Counted from the first letter of the stretch, positions 49,426-59,933 are shown. The stretch is 64,000 nt of DNA from Pseudoalteromonas rubra (GCF_005887095.1 NZ_PNCI01000016.1:1-64000), one strand, 5' to 3'. Numbers and translations: made by a program. The notes: a model not told the origin generated them from the letters alone.

Positions 49426-50430
49426 CTACGGGCGCGGAATAAACCCAACGGCGTCGTATGCCGCTTTCAGCGTTTTCTCAGCACGGGCTCCGGCCTTTTC
49501 TGCGCCGTTGCGCATGATCTGATCCAGCAGCGCCTGATCTTCACGGATCTCTCTGAATCTTGCCTGCATCGGCTCCAGCATGGCCACAACCGCATCAGCA
49601 GTGTCTTTTTTCAGATGACCATACATTTTGTCGTCGTACTCAGGCACCAGATCAGCCACATCGCGTTTGGTCGCCACTGACAACAGAGTCAGCAGGTTAG
49701 AAACGCCAGGCTTTTCTTCACGGTCAAAGTAAATGCGCGCCTGCTCATCTGAATCCGTCACTGCTTTTTTAAGCTTTTTCTCAATCTTTTTCGGTTCATC
49801 CAGAAGCATAATGTATGCATTGGGGTTGTCGTCCGATTTAGACATTTTCTTTAACGGATCCTGTAAGCTCATTACCCGTGCACCCAGCTCAGGAATGTAC
49901 GGTTCCGGAACTTTGAATACATCACCATATAAGTTGTTAAAGCGCGTTGCGATATCACGGGTGAGTTCAAGGTGCTGTTTCTGGTCTTCTCCCACAGGGA
50001 CCTGATCGGCCTGATAAAGCAGAATGTCCGCAGCCTGAAGTACCGGATAAGCAAACAAGCCAACGTTGACATTATTGGTGTTCTTGGCTGACTTGTCCTT
50101 GAACTGAGTCATTCGATTCAGCTCACCCATTTGCGCATAACAGTTCAGCACCCAGCTTAACTGGGCATGCTCTGGCACCTGCGACTGTACAAACAGCGCC
50201 GATTTTTCAGGGTCGATACCACAGGCCGCATACAGCGCGATACCATCTAAAACGCGATCACGCAGGACACTTGGCTCCTGACGTATGGTGATGGCATGCA
50301 AATCAACCAGCATAAAGAAACAATCATGATCTTCCTGTAGCTTAAGCCACTGGTTAATGGCACCTACATAATTGCCTATTGTCATACCACCGGTTGGCTG
50401 AATGCCACTTAATACTACTGGTTTAGTCAT
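49426..50430 (-). CDS. trpS: Tryptophanyl-tRNA synthetase
   Basis: A 334-residue class I synthetase. The HIGH-like motif is in [14 protein letters not shown] and the KMSKS loop is [12 protein letters not shown]. Length fits the bacterial enzyme. It is last of the rpe-gph-trpS group, conserved downstream of dam in gammaproteobacteria. Confidence 0.97.
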   Translation of the reverse strand: MTKPVVLSGIQPTGGMTIGNYVGAINQWLKLQEDHDCFFMLVDLHAITIRQEPSVLRDRVLDGIALYAACGIDPEKSALFVQSQVPEHAQLSWVLNCYAQMGELNRMTQFKDKSAKNTNNVNVGLFAYPVLQAADILLYQADQVPVGEDQKQHLELTRDIATRFNNLYGDVFKVPEPYIPELGARVMSLQDPLKKMSKSDDNPNAYIMLLDEPKKIEKKLKKAVTDSDEQARIYFDREEKPGVSNLLTLLSVATKRDVADLVPEYDDKMYGHLKKDTADAVVAMLEPMQARFREIREDQALLDQIMRNGAEKAGARAEKTLKAAYDAVGFIPRP

Positions 50431-50455
50431 TGTGTTCCTTTAGTCCTATATTTGT

Positions 50456-51121
50456 TTAAGGTTGATTTAAAATGGGGATTATATCCAAGAAGCCCTCACA
50501 GAGGTACTCTGGATTAAATGTCGCCAGGTCCAGTCCTTGATTGTACCCATATTTAAGTGCAATCACAGGCATTTTTGCAGCCTGAGCGGCCAGAATGTCA
50601 CTTTTTGAATCGCCCACCATGATGGCGTCTTGCGGTGCAATATTAAGTTGCTCGCAGGCAGACAGCAGTGGCTCAGCCGCTGGCTTTTTAGGGCCATCGT
50701 CGCCACACACCACCACATCAAAGTGCGTACTCAAATTCAGGTTATTGAGTAGCTGTAGTGTAAATTCCCGGCTTTTATTGGTTACGACCGCTTTGGGGAC
50801 ATGATTGAATGCTGCCAGCACGGTTTCGACATTGGCGTAGAGCAAAGAGTACTGACCAACCAGCGCCCGATAATGTCCGGCAAAGCGTTCTTGTGCTTCC
50901 GCCACCAGGCGCGGCGGTAACTCTGCGTTTACCTCATTACTACCACTGAGACCACGTTGCACCAATATATCGATCCCGTTGCCCACCCACTCAAGCACCT
51001 GAGTGCGACTGACCACAGGAAATGCCACTTCCGTTAACGTCAGATTCAGTGCCATATACAAATCATGCGCACTGTCGACCAGTGTACCGTCGAGATCAAA
51101 TAAAATACCCTGATATCGCAT
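50456..51121 (-). CDS. gph: Phosphoglycolate phosphatase
   Basis: A 221-residue HAD hydrolase with motif I FDLDGTLVDSAHD at the N-terminus and later VTNKSREF and MVGDSKSDILAAQAA. It dephosphorylates 2-phosphoglycolate arising from DNA repair. The start overlaps the rpe stop (TAATG), consistent with coupling in the rpe-gph-trpS operon. Confidence 0.95.
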   Translation of the reverse strand: MRYQGILFDLDGTLVDSAHDLYMALNLTLTEVAFPVVSRTQVLEWVGNGIDILVQRGLSGSNEVNAELPPRLVAEAQERFAGHYRALVGQYSLLYANVETVLAAFNHVPKAVVTNKSREFTLQLLNNLNLSTHFDVVVCGDDGPKKPAAEPLLSACEQLNIAPQDAIMVGDSKSDILAAQAAKMPVIALKYGYNQGLDLATFNPEYLCEGFLDIIPILNQP

Positions 51122-51810
51122 TAGCCCACCTTAGCGAGCTCTGTACGCATCGCATCAATGACCGTCCGATAGTCTGGTTGATTAAAAATAGCCGAACCAG
51201 CGACAAACATATCAGCACCTGCTGCCGCAACCTCAGCGATATTATCGACTTTAATGCCGCCGTCGACTTCAAGGCGGATTTTCCGACCACTGGCATCAAT
51301 ACGCTCACGTACCTGGCGCAGTTTATCGAGTGTTTGAGGGATAAAACTCTGGCCACCAAAACCCGGATTCACAGACATCAGGAGGATCTGATCCACTTTA
51401 TCCATGACATAGTCCAGATAATGCAGTGGTGTTGCAGGGTTAAGCACCAAGCCCGCTTCGCAGCCCTGCTCTTTAATCAAACCCAGACTGCGGTCAATAT
51501 GCTCACTGGCTTCTGGGTGAAAAGTAATAATGTCAGCCCCCGCTTTCGCAAATTCGGGGATGAGGCTATCTACGGGTTTGATCATCAAATGTACATCTAT
51601 TGGGGCGGTGATCCCATAATTGCGTAAGGCTTCACAGATCATTGGGCCAAACGTCAAATTGGGGACATAATGATTGTCCATGACGTCAAAATGCACAACA
51701 TCTGCACCGGCAGCCAATACTTTGGCAACGTCTTCACCCAACTTTGCGAAGTCGGCAGACAAAATGGACGGTGCAATTAAGAACTCGGATTTATTATTGT
51801 TCTGCGACAT
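51121..51810 (-). CDS. rpe: Ribulose-phosphate 3-epimerase
   Basis: A 229-residue TIM-barrel epimerase of the pentose phosphate pathway. Motifs: [55 protein letters not shown] and [11 protein letters not shown]. First of the rpe-gph-trpS genes. In E. coli it directly follows dam; here two small plus-strand genes lie between. Confidence 0.97.
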   Translation of the reverse strand: MSQNNNKSEFLIAPSILSADFAKLGEDVAKVLAAGADVVHFDVMDNHYVPNLTFGPMICEALRNYGITAPIDVHLMIKPVDSLIPEFAKAGADIITFHPEASEHIDRSLGLIKEQGCEAGLVLNPATPLHYLDYVMDKVDQILLMSVNPGFGGQSFIPQTLDKLRQVRERIDASGRKIRLEVDGGIKVDNIAEVAAAGADMFVAGSAIFNQPDYRTVIDAMRTELAKVG

Positions 51811-51934
51811 ACTACCCCCTGAAACAAAATGTCAGCGGCTACTGTAACCCATCTGAGCGCTAAAAACACCTGATTGTTGGGCGCTCGTAGCAATCTCATT
51901 TGCGAGTAATTGCAACTTTTGCAAGACAAAGCGA

Positions 51935-51963
51935 TTGTTTAATAATCACCCATAGTGTACTAT
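51935..51963 (+). promoter_or_regulatory. Promoter of the 101-residue gene
   Basis: TTGTTT (51935-51940), 17-base spacer, TACTAT (51958-51963), about 30 bases before the small secreted protein gene. Confidence 0.6.
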
Positions 51964-51994
51964 TTAAAGATAACTATTCACTGGGGATATGGTT

Positions 51995-52294
51995 ATGTTA
52001 GGTCAGCTAAAAACACGGACGCTTTTGCTTACGGCTGCTGTAATCTTGTCTGCTGGCGTGTTTTCGTTCAGCGGTGATGATGCCTTAATCGCAAAGCACG
52101 ATATGTGTCAATGTTCTACAACTCAGGTGAGTCAGCATGCGCAAGCTAATGCATGTAAGCTGGAATCACATACCAGCTGGTACGCCTGGCTTACAGGCGG
52201 CAGCAGTAATGGGCAATTCCATTACCTAGACTTGCTTGAACTGTTACTTGGATCAGATGACGAGCAGACTTCAAGTCAGTTTTCACAATTTTAA
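51995..52294 (+). CDS. Small exported hypothetical protein
   Basis: About 99 residues from the ATG at 51995, which has GGGGAT seven bases upstream; an ATG at 51989 is closer to the ribosome site and less likely. A hydrophobic N-terminal segment (LLLTAAVILSAGVFSF) looks like a signal peptide or single membrane anchor. The mature part has cysteines in MCQCSTT and a further one (ANACKLES), then an acidic C-terminus. No family recognised. It may pair with the DUF2970 gene 87 bases downstream. Confidence 0.6.
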   Translation: MLGQLKTRTLLLTAAVILSAGVFSFSGDDALIAKHDMCQCSTTQVSQHAQANACKLESHTSWYAWLTGGSSNGQFHYLDLLELLLGSDDEQTSSQFSQF

Positions 52295-52381
52295 TTGATT
52301 ACAAGTACACTTAGCTAAGGCGAGTTTGTATTTGTACACTATACTGATCGGTATCTTAGTTCAGACAGGAGCCAGGACGCC

Positions 52382-52576
52382 GTGACAGAACGACTCTTCA
52401 TACTCATTCAGAGTGTACTTGCTGCGATGTTTGGTGTGCAAAGCCAAGCCAAATATCGCGTCGACTTCAGCCAGAAACACTTTTGGCCCTTTGCCTTGCT
52501 CGCCGTTTGCTTTGTTATCTTACTGGTGCTGATGTTGGCTTGGTTTGTTAATTCAGTGGTGCTCTCGCGGCCATAA
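52382..52576 (+). CDS. DUF2970 small membrane protein
   Basis: A 64-residue protein matching DUF2970: the amphipathic start LFILIQSVLAAMFGVQSQAKYRVDF followed by one transmembrane helix (FALLAVCFVILLVLMLAWFV). Starts at GTG with AGGA close upstream. Such proteins are common single-pass inner-membrane proteins of unknown role. Convergent with dam; the end lies in a tandem repeat. Confidence 0.75.
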   Translation: MTERLFILIQSVLAAMFGVQSQAKYRVDFSQKHFWPFALLAVCFVILLVLMLAWFVNSVVLSRP

Positions 52577-52652
52577 ACCAGCAAACGCTGACAGGTTAGT
52601 CGTGATACAAGGCCATAAACCAGCAAATGCTGACGGGTTAGTCGTGATACAA
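52569..52652. repeat. 42-bp tandem duplication across two gene ends
   Basis: Two near-identical 42-bp units (52569-52610 and 52611-52652), differing at two bases, plus the first six bases of a third. Each unit contains the end of the DUF2970 gene (GGCCATAA) and the end of dam (the codons for its last residues and the stop), and a potential hairpin AACC-AGC / GCT-GGTT. The extra copy duplicates the 3' boundary of two convergent genes. Confidence 0.85.
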
Positions 52653-53468
52653 GGCCATTAGCTCATCAACCCGGTTCCGGCCTGTACCTTTTGGGCTAAT
52701 AGTCCGCTTTACCTGGATCACATCCAGTTTAGCTTGGCTATATATTTTGCGAGTCAGCACAGTGTCATGGTTGGAAATAAGTACAGGAGTACGCTGCTCA
52801 AACGCGGCCGTCTCCGCCAGATTAGCAAGTTGTGCCTGGTCATCCAGATTGAATCCGCCTTTAGCATAGGCTGTAAATGAAGCGGTTTTGCTCAATGGCA
52901 CATAAGGTGGATCACAATACACCACAGCTTTGTCTGGAATACGTTTAAAGACCTGCTCATAGCTCAGGCAGGTAAATGTGGCCTGCTGTGCTTTTTCTGA
53001 AAAGAAGTACAGTTCGTTTTCAGGGAAATAGGGACGCTTGTATTTGCCAAACGGCACATTGAAAATGCCCTTCAGATTATAGCGGCACAAACCATTGTAT
53101 CCATGGCGGTTCATGTATAAAAACAGAATAGCCCGTTCATATACGTCGACACTTTCATTAAACTGCTGACGATACGCATAGTAAGCGTCGGAATGGTTGT
53201 TCAGATCCACAAATAGCTTTTTGGCATCACTGATGAACTCATCCGGCGTGCGTTGCAGCTCTTTGTACAGATTAATCAGATCCGCATTGATGTCATTGAG
53301 TATGTAGTGCTTAAAGTGACTGTTGAGAAAGACAGATCCGGCCCCAACAAAGGGCTCCACCAGAGTTTCGGCCTCTTCATTTGCGGCTTGCAAACGCTTG
53401 GTAATGTCTTCCACCAAGGCGTATTTTCCACCTGCCCATTTTAGAAAAGCTCTGGTCTTTTTTTGCAT
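52638..53468 (-). CDS. dam: DNA adenine methyltransferase Dam
   Basis: A 276-residue Dam-type GATC N6-adenine methyltransferase. Start at the ATG 53468 (MQKKTRAFLKWAGGKY, the SAM-binding FxGxG start); earlier in-frame codons add a 51-residue basic region and are not used. The target motif DPPY is in VVYCDPPYVPLSKTASF; VEPFVGAGSVFLN is SAM motif I. It lies after damX in the aroK-aroB-damX-dam order. Confidence 0.95.
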   Translation of the reverse strand: MQKKTRAFLKWAGGKYALVEDITKRLQAANEEAETLVEPFVGAGSVFLNSHFKHYILNDINADLINLYKELQRTPDEFISDAKKLFVDLNNHSDAYYAYRQQFNESVDVYERAILFLYMNRHGYNGLCRYNLKGIFNVPFGKYKRPYFPENELYFFSEKAQQATFTCLSYEQVFKRIPDKAVVYCDPPYVPLSKTASFTAYAKGGFNLDDQAQLANLAETAAFEQRTPVLISNHDTVLTRKIYSQAKLDVIQVKRTISPKGTGRNRVDELMALYHD

Positions 53469-53505
53469 GATCTGACTAGTTACCCCAAAGTAGCGCGATT
53501 CTACA

Positions 53506-54963
53506 CTATTTTTGTGTTTGTGACTGTTGGATTTGTTGCTTAATTTGCACGATACGTTTAAAAAACGGCTGACCTGCCAATACCGCTTCCGGTAAGTTAG
53601 CACGCGCCTGTTTCGCCTCATCTAAAGTCGCAAAGGGTGCTATAGTCACAAACCACCAGTCTTTCCCGGCACGCACTACCTGTGCAGTACGGATCTGTGA
53701 CAATTTATGCTGTTCGATGTACCGACGTGCTACGGTACGGTCGGTGACAGCAAGTAACTGAATTGTCCAGGCATTGCTGTCCTGAGCCATAAACCAGTCA
53801 TTGTCAGAGATAGCCTGTGGCTGCGTATCATTTGCAACCTGTACTGGTTCAACTGCGGGTTCTGGTTGCTGTGTTTGGTTATCTATCACTGGCTGTACGA
53901 TGTCATTGGGAGGCGCCTGCTCTGAAAGCACCTGCGCAACAGCTGGGACATCAGCGGCACTTTGCAAGTCTGGTACGGGTGTTACATCACCTCCCTGCTC
54001 TTGTGCAGGGACCACACTCTGACTTGTATCCTGCTCCGTATCACTCAGAGTTAAAGCATTCAGTATGGACTTCACATCATGCTGCCCCATACTCTGAGTA
54101 TCCTCGCTTTCTTCAGCTTGCACCTGAGGTTTAGGCAGCTCAGCCTCAGACAACACCTCTTGAGTTGTCAGCACCGTCGGCTGTGGTAGTTCGGTGACGG
54201 CTGTTTTTTCAACATCCTGTTGCATGCGCAATAGGTCCGCCCAATCTTTTTGATATACCACCGCGACCAGCAATAATATGCCAATCGCAATAAATGCCCC
54301 AAAAAATCCACGTAGTTGTCGACGGCTTATTGTTCGCTCAGACTTGAGCGTCAGTTGATGCTGATTTTGCTGCCATTCCAACAAAATACTGGGGTTGCCA
54401 CCTGACTCATTTAAAAAAGTGGAGAAAATCGGATCTTCTTGTGGTGGAAGTTCCTGAAAGAACATCGCCATCAGACGGCGACTTTCCGTTAATGACAAGG
54501 GTTCCAGGTGAATATCCAGCGCCTCGGGTAATATCTTTGGCGCTTGTCCTGTCGTCAAAATATATAAAGTATCAGGTGCTTTTTTCGCCAGCAACTGAAG
54601 TTCCTGGATAAGTTCATCACTGAGGTGACGTGCACCATCAATCACCCACAAACACGGCCCACAGGGTTGTTCATTGTACAGAACAAAAAAATTCTCACTC
54701 AATGACAACTTATGATCAACCAGGGGAGCACGAAAACTGTTCTCTAATAATTGCTGAACCAGTTCGGTGTCTTTGGTATGCGCGCTGAGCTTTACAAAGG
54801 CTTTATTGAATTCAGGGTATTTATCTGTGATGAAAGACTCAGCCAGATAGCTTTTACCCAATCCGGAGTTACCAACCAGGCATATAAGATTCTGCCCATA
54901 CTCAAACTGCATTGCAATCCGGTCGACCAGGGCAGCCCGACTCGGTAAGATTTGCGACTGCAT
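53506..54963 (-). CDS. damX: DamX-like septal protein with AAA and SPOR domains
   Basis: A 485-residue protein: N-terminal AAA-like ATPase (Walker A GNSGLGKS at 31-38, Walker B-type CLWVIDGARHL), a single transmembrane helix about residues 215-235, a long acidic Gln/Pro/Val-rich linker, and a C-terminal SPOR domain (about 405-475, AWTIQLLAVTDRTVARRYI). SPOR binds denuded septal peptidoglycan. E. coli DamX lacks this ATPase layout's full clarity, but the ATPase-TM-SPOR arrangement and gene order support the name. Confidence 0.88.
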   Translation of the reverse strand: MQSQILPSRAALVDRIAMQFEYGQNLICLVGNSGLGKSYLAESFITDKYPEFNKAFVKLSAHTKDTELVQQLLENSFRAPLVDHKLSLSENFFVLYNEQPCGPCLWVIDGARHLSDELIQELQLLAKKAPDTLYILTTGQAPKILPEALDIHLEPLSLTESRRLMAMFFQELPPQEDPIFSTFLNESGGNPSILLEWQQNQHQLTLKSERTISRRQLRGFFGAFIAIGILLLVAVVYQKDWADLLRMQQDVEKTAVTELPQPTVLTTQEVLSEAELPKPQVQAEESEDTQSMGQHDVKSILNALTLSDTEQDTSQSVVPAQEQGGDVTPVPDLQSAADVPAVAQVLSEQAPPNDIVQPVIDNQTQQPEPAVEPVQVANDTQPQAISDNDWFMAQDSNAWTIQLLAVTDRTVARRYIEQHKLSQIRTAQVVRAGKDWWFVTIAPFATLDEAKQARANLPEAVLAGQPFFKRIVQIKQQIQQSQTQK

Positions 54964-56033
54964 CAGTGCCCTATTAGCTGGCCTAAGGTGTCATCAGATA
55001 CGTCGTCCACCAACTGACATTCGCCCAGTGCAGTTGGTACGATAAAGCGGATCTTACCTTGCTTGTTTTTCTTATCTTTACGCATATGGGAAATAAACTG
55101 TGCCGTTGTCATAGACTCTGGCGCTGCAATCGGCAGTTGATACATTTCCAGTAACGCAGCAATACGCGCCACTTCATTGCCTGTCAACGCGCCTCTTAAC
55201 TGCGCCAATCGGGCAGCAAGCATCATGCCTGCAGCGACAGCCTCACCATGTAGCCAAACACCATAGCCCATCTGCGCTTCAATGGCATGACCAAACGTAT
55301 GACCCAAATTCAGCAGCGCACGTAGCCCTGCTTCCTTCTCGTCTTTTGCCACAATCTCAGCCTTAATGGCACAACAGCGGTGGATCACTTGCATCAGCAA
55401 CTCAGTGTCCAGGCTTTGCAATGCCCTGCTATTGTGCTCAAGCACAGTCAGGAAGGCTTTGTCGTAGATCAGACCATATTTGATCACTTCTGCCATACCA
55501 GCGGCAAACTCTCTAGGTGGCAGGCTTTGTAGCGTGTTGGTATCAATAAACACCGCTTTAGGTTGATAGAAGGCGCCTATCATGTTTTTGCCCAGAGGGT
55601 GATTGACTGCCGTTTTGCCACCAACCGACGAATCAACCTGAGATAGCAAGGTTGTGGGGATCTGAATAAATGGCACACCGCGTTGATAACACGCCGCAAC
55701 AAATCCGGTCAAGTCACCCACGACACCACCACCTAAGGCGATCAGGCAAGTATCCCGCCCACAATTATGCTCAAGCAAGAATGCACTAACGCGCTCAAAC
55801 CACTCAAGTGTTTTGTATTGCTCACCATCAGGAATACAGAAATGCAGAGGCTCTGTGCCATTCAACTGCATTAACAGAGTATCGAGATACAGAGGTGCAA
55901 CCGTCTCGTTGCTAATGATGACGGGGCGCGCATTGCCAATATGCTGCAATAACCGCCCCTTATCGGAGAGAAGATCTTGGCCAATATAGATAGGATAGCT
56001 ACGCTCGTTTAAATCGACTTTTAATTCAAGCAT
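54963..56033 (-). CDS. aroB: 3-dehydroquinate synthase
   Basis: A 356-residue NAD- and metal-dependent enzyme of the shikimate pathway. The NAD-binding segment [20 protein letters not shown] and [19 protein letters not shown] are clear; metal ligands in [12 protein letters not shown] and [12 protein letters not shown]. It follows aroK and overlaps damX by one base. Confidence 0.97.
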   Translation of the reverse strand: MLELKVDLNERSYPIYIGQDLLSDKGRLLQHIGNARPVIISNETVAPLYLDTLLMQLNGTEPLHFCIPDGEQYKTLEWFERVSAFLLEHNCGRDTCLIALGGGVVGDLTGFVAACYQRGVPFIQIPTTLLSQVDSSVGGKTAVNHPLGKNMIGAFYQPKAVFIDTNTLQSLPPREFAAGMAEVIKYGLIYDKAFLTVLEHNSRALQSLDTELLMQVIHRCCAIKAEIVAKDEKEAGLRALLNLGHTFGHAIEAQMGYGVWLHGEAVAAGMMLAARLAQLRGALTGNEVARIAALLEMYQLPIAAPESMTTAQFISHMRKDKKNKQGKIRFIVPTALGECQLVDDVSDDTLGQLIGH

Positions 56034-56063
56034 GTGCTGTCACCTCCTATCTAGCCTACATGT

Positions 56064-56582
56064 TTAGAAATCTAACTTCTCAATAATTTGATTCGCCACT
56101 ACTTTGGCGCTTTGCTCATCTGTGCGTACAACGTGATCCGCCACTTCTTTATAAAGCGGTTCACGTTCGTTTGCCAGACGTACTAATACGTCGCGTGAAT
56201 CTTCTTCTGTTTGTAGCAAAGGACGACGCTTATCGCGCTGTGTACGTGCTACTTGCTTTTCAATTGGAGTCTCAAGATAGACTACAATACCACGCGCAGA
56301 TAGCTTGTTACGTACCTCTTTACTGATGACTGAGCCGCCGCCAGTAGCCAATACGATGCCTTGCTTTTCGGTAAGATCAGAAATCACGGTCTCTTCGCGA
56401 CGACGAAACCCTTCTTCCCCTTCAATATCGAACACCCAGGAGATATCGGCCCCTGTACGGCGCTCGATTTCTTGATCTGAATCGAAGAACTCCAGATGTA
56501 ATTGGTCCGCAATGTGACGACCAATCGTGCTCTTACCAGCCCCCATTGGGCCTACCAGAAATATATTACGTTTCTCAGCCAT
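56064..56582 (-). CDS. aroK: Shikimate kinase I
   Basis: A 172-residue P-loop kinase phosphorylating shikimate. Walker A is [15 protein letters not shown]; the shikimate-binding [13 protein letters not shown] and ATGGGSVIS are present, and the lid is around QRDKRRPLL. Thirty bases before aroB; 150 bases separate it from pilQ. Confidence 0.97.
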   Translation of the reverse strand: MAEKRNIFLVGPMGAGKSTIGRHIADQLHLEFFDSDQEIERRTGADISWVFDIEGEEGFRRREETVISDLTEKQGIVLATGGGSVISKEVRNKLSARGIVVYLETPIEKQVARTQRDKRRPLLQTEEDSRDVLVRLANEREPLYKEVADHVVRTDEQSAKVVANQIIEKLDF

Positions 56583-56733
56583 ATCTTTTTAGTACAAACG
56601 AACTCTAAAATTTGAAATAAAACCCCGCCTAACGACCTGGCCCCAAAATTAAGGAGGGGATTATCTCAGCATTCAATGCGTGATTTCAAGTCAAAAGGCA
56701 ACTTTCACGCCCATTATTATTATTTTAGTCTGA

Positions 56734-58779
56734 CTAGAGTGAGTCATGCATGATCTTAGGCGTCACAAAAATCAATAACTCTCTCTTTTCATTGATTTCT
56801 CGTGTGTTCCTAAACAAGACACCTAAATAAGGCACATCACCCAGTACCGGTACCTTGCTCACCGCATTGGTCATTTCCTGCTGGTAAATACCACCCAATA
56901 CGACTGTCTGACCATTTTCTACCAATACCTGTGTTTGGATCCGTTGCGTGTTTATCGCCACCGCGGGGCCATTGGCTGTTTGCACTGTATCACCTCGCGT
57001 ATCCTGCGTTATGACAAGATCCAAAATAATTTTATTATCCGGTGTAATTTGTGGTGTCACCTCTAAACTCAACACCGCTTTTTTAAACTGCACGGTTGAC
57101 GCACCACTTGAGGCTGATTCCACATACGGGATTTCGGTACCTTGCTCAATACGTGCCGTCTTCTGGTTTGCTGTCGTGATACTCGGTGTTGCGATGATCT
57201 CACCCTTGTTTTCCTGCTCCAGCGCTGACAGTTCCAAGTCTATCAAAGTCCCATCTGACAATTTGGCAATGTGCATGCCTAAGCTGCCTGCGGGGTTTTG
57301 CACCGGCAGATTCACGTTCAAACGTTCGGTCAAGTCAGGGATAGTGCCTCCGGAGAGCTTATTGGTGGCTTCCAGAGTGCCCGAAATCGCGTCGGTGCCT
57401 TGCTGGTCACTGAACCCCCAGCGGATACCTAAATCTTCCTGAACATTATCAGATACCGTCACCATACGAGACTCGATACGTACCTGCTTAACTGGCACAT
57501 CCAGCGTCTCAACCATGCGTCTGACATTCTCAATGCTGCGTGATGTATCCTTGATCAATAAGGTATTGGTTCGCTTATCAACCGATACACTGCCGCGCAA
57601 GCTGATGATCGAGTTTTCATCTGTTTTTAGCAGATCAGCAAACTCCTCAGCTTTGGCATAATTGAGTTGAATATACTCGCTATATAAAGGTTCAAGTTCC
57701 TCGACCTGACGCTTCGCCTGCAATTCTTTCGCTTCTCTGGCTGCCAACTCCTCAGACGGTGCCACCATTAAGATGGCGCCTTCCATCCGCTTGTCCAGCC
57801 CTTTAACCCGCAACACCACATCTAATGCCTGATCCCAGGGAACGCCGTCCAGACGTAGCGTAATGTTCCCGGTTACTGAGTCACTCGTGACCAGGTTAAA
57901 GTTATTGGTATCAGCAATGATCTGTAGCACTGAGCGAATTGGAATGTCCTGAAAGTTCAGCGTGATCGGCTGACCCTGATAGTTTTTCTTGTCTGTGTAA
58001 GAGAATTCCTGGTCGTCTTTTTCGACTGTCAGCGTAAAAATGTTATCCAGTTGCTGATAATTGAATTTAAATGCCCCATTGGGCTTAATCACCAGCCGAC
58101 TCTTGCCTTCTTCCCGGAACGTTTCTACCGTACTTACAACAGTGCCAAAATCCACCACGTCAAGTTCATACAGTAACTCATCAGGAATATCGATGTGATG
58201 AAAGTCAGCAAAGATCTGCCCGCCCCGTTCCTGTACATCTATTGCCGCCTGGCTGGAGTCCAGGAATGCCAGGATCTGCGCCGCGCCTTTTTCTGTGCGC
58301 CTGAAGTCAATATTTTGGATCCGATTCATCGCACTGTGCAGTGTATCTGCCTGTGTATCATCGCTGGTAACCGGAATAGGCTGATCAGAAACCTTAACGT
58401 AAACCAGGTTGTTCTTTACCTCGGTACGATAAAGTTTGAGGGCTTTCATTTGCACACTGAGTACGAAGCCACCATTTTCCATTCGGCTCTGGATCTGTTC
58501 AATGCCAGCCTTGTTTACCTTGAGTAATTCCAGGCTTTCTTCAAATTCAGCATCCGGAAAAAATAGCTCAATGCGTGCGGGCTCGTTCAGTACCTGTACT
58601 TTTGGTTCAATGGCCAGTTTTTCGTCAAAGACAAGCTGCAATTCTGTTTCGCCGGTTGGCACCGGGTTGTAACGAACATCATACAGCATTGGCATCGCAT
58701 GGGAGAACAGCGCAGTCCCCATTAAAATGCCGCCCATCAGCGTTTTCACAACGTATTTGATCCCGTCGCGCGCAATCAT
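56734..58779 (-). CDS. pilQ: Type IV pilus secretin PilQ
   Basis: A 681-residue outer-membrane secretin. Signal peptide (VVKTLMGGILMGTALFSHA), AMIN domain(s) in the first 250 residues that can bind peptidoglycan, a secretin-TonB short domain (ITLNFQDIPIRSVLQIIAD), N-domains, and the conserved secretin core with GTEIPYVES and VLGGIYQQE. It forms the pore for pilus extrusion. Last gene of pilMNOPQ. Confidence 0.95.
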   Translation of the reverse strand: MIARDGIKYVVKTLMGGILMGTALFSHAMPMLYDVRYNPVPTGETELQLVFDEKLAIEPKVQVLNEPARIELFFPDAEFEESLELLKVNKAGIEQIQSRMENGGFVLSVQMKALKLYRTEVKNNLVYVKVSDQPIPVTSDDTQADTLHSAMNRIQNIDFRRTEKGAAQILAFLDSSQAAIDVQERGGQIFADFHHIDIPDELLYELDVVDFGTVVSTVETFREEGKSRLVIKPNGAFKFNYQQLDNIFTLTVEKDDQEFSYTDKKNYQGQPITLNFQDIPIRSVLQIIADTNNFNLVTSDSVTGNITLRLDGVPWDQALDVVLRVKGLDKRMEGAILMVAPSEELAAREAKELQAKRQVEELEPLYSEYIQLNYAKAEEFADLLKTDENSIISLRGSVSVDKRTNTLLIKDTSRSIENVRRMVETLDVPVKQVRIESRMVTVSDNVQEDLGIRWGFSDQQGTDAISGTLEATNKLSGGTIPDLTERLNVNLPVQNPAGSLGMHIAKLSDGTLIDLELSALEQENKGEIIATPSITTANQKTARIEQGTEIPYVESASSGASTVQFKKAVLSLEVTPQITPDNKIILDLVITQDTRGDTVQTANGPAVAINTQRIQTQVLVENGQTVVLGGIYQQEMTNAVSKVPVLGDVPYLGVLFRNTREINEKRELLIFVTPKIMHDSL

Positions 58780-58794
58780 ATTTTCACCTTTTTA

Positions 58795-59331
58795 TTATTC
58801 ACCGGCACCGACGTCCTCGGCTTCCACCATTTCGACTTTGCTCAAGCGCTCTTTCCAACACCCTGTCCCATCCGGGATCAGCTCCATCAGCTCGAGATGG
58901 TCGGCCTGTACACTGACAACTTTACCGTGATACAAGCCCATATATTCGTTTTTCTTTATTCTGAACAAGCCCTGCTCGCCAGCACGGATCAACGCCCAAA
59001 TTGTTTCCCCCCGAGTAATGGTTCCTTTCATAATCAGGTTATCCAAGGCGTATTTTTCTAACGGATCCCGTGGCCGATTGGGGTCTGGATGCAGACAGTT
59101 TTTTACTTGCACCAATCGACTTTCAATGACTTCAGGTTGCGGTGCCACAAAAGGACTACGTAATTTACCCGCACTGTAGGGGAAGTGCTCAAACTGCGCC
59201 ATTTCGGGCATAGGATCTATGCTCGGTGTCGCATTAGCCTGCACCCGATCGATAAACTCTTTTTGTTCTGCGGTATTATCATTGCAGGCTGCGAGCAATA
59301 CCAGCGGCAGCACGATGAACAGGTGCCTCAT
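58795..59331 (-). CDS. pilP: Pilus assembly lipoprotein PilP
   Basis: A 178-residue lipoprotein with lipobox LLAAC (residues 12-16). The periplasmic beta domain contains SRLVQVKNCLHP and the conserved GTITRGETIWALIRAGEQGL strand set. It links PilNO to PilQ. The start overlaps pilO's stop (TAATG). Confidence 0.92.
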   Translation of the reverse strand: MRHLFIVLPLVLLAACNDNTAEQKEFIDRVQANATPSIDPMPEMAQFEHFPYSAGKLRSPFVAPQPEVIESRLVQVKNCLHPDPNRPRDPLEKYALDNLIMKGTITRGETIWALIRAGEQGLFRIKKNEYMGLYHGKVVSVQADHLELMELIPDGTGCWKERLSKVEMVEAEDVGAGE

Positions 59332-59933
59332 TAATCAGCCTCCTGTTCGTAGCGATAAGTTTTTGCCACCACACTGAATACCAGTTGATTATTGCCAGCC
59401 CCTTCAATACGAAAATCGTGTAGGCTCACGATCCTTGGCAGTTGTGCCACTTTGCTGACAAACTCACCAAACTCATGATAGGTGCCGACCACCTCGAGGT
59501 TAATAGGTAGCTCAGTGTAAAACTCTTTTTTCACTTCGGGCAACCAGCCAATTTTTAGAAAGGTCAGCCCACTCGATGTCCCCACATAGGTCAAGTCGTC
59601 GAGCAGTCCCGGAGTTTCATTTGAAGTCGGCAATTTTCTTAATAGCTGAGAAAACTGCGCTTCCATATCCTTCATTTGCTGGCGATACAGCTCCAGGTTA
59701 TTCGCGCGACCATATTTAATCCGATAACTGGTGCGCAAATCTTCTTCTTCTTTCACTGCGTGCTCAAAATTTGCCACGGACGCAGACACTAACATGCTGT
59801 AGCCGACCACCAGCATCACAACCACAACCACAACACAACAAATGGCTTTGACTGGCATTGGCCATTCGCCAATATTGTCCAGTTCAATCTCGTTCCAGTC
59901 GATCTCCTGCAGCGACTTCAGGTCAAATTTCAT
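59331..59933 (-). CDS. pilO: Pilus assembly protein PilO
   Basis: A 200-residue inner-membrane protein: cytosolic start with the characteristic DLKSLQEIDWNEIELDNIG, a TM helix (AICCVVVVVVMLVVGYSM), coiled coil, and a periplasmic ferredoxin-like domain (FLKIGWLPEVKKEFYTELP). It pairs with PilN. Confidence 0.93.
   Translation of the reverse strand: MKFDLKSLQEIDWNEIELDNIGEWPMPVKAICCVVVVVVMLVVGYSMLVSASVANFEHAVKEEEDLRTSYRIKYGRANNLELYRQQMKDMEAQFSQLLRKLPTSNETPGLLDDLTYVGTSSGLTFLKIGWLPEVKKEFYTELPINLEVVGTYHEFGEFVSKVAQLPRIVSLHDFRIEGAGNNQLVFSVVAKTYRYEQEAD

Noticed and set aside
53469..53621. N-terminal extension of Dam
   Set aside because: The added 51 residues are basic and low complexity and match nothing in Dam; the ATG at 53468 begins the known family start.
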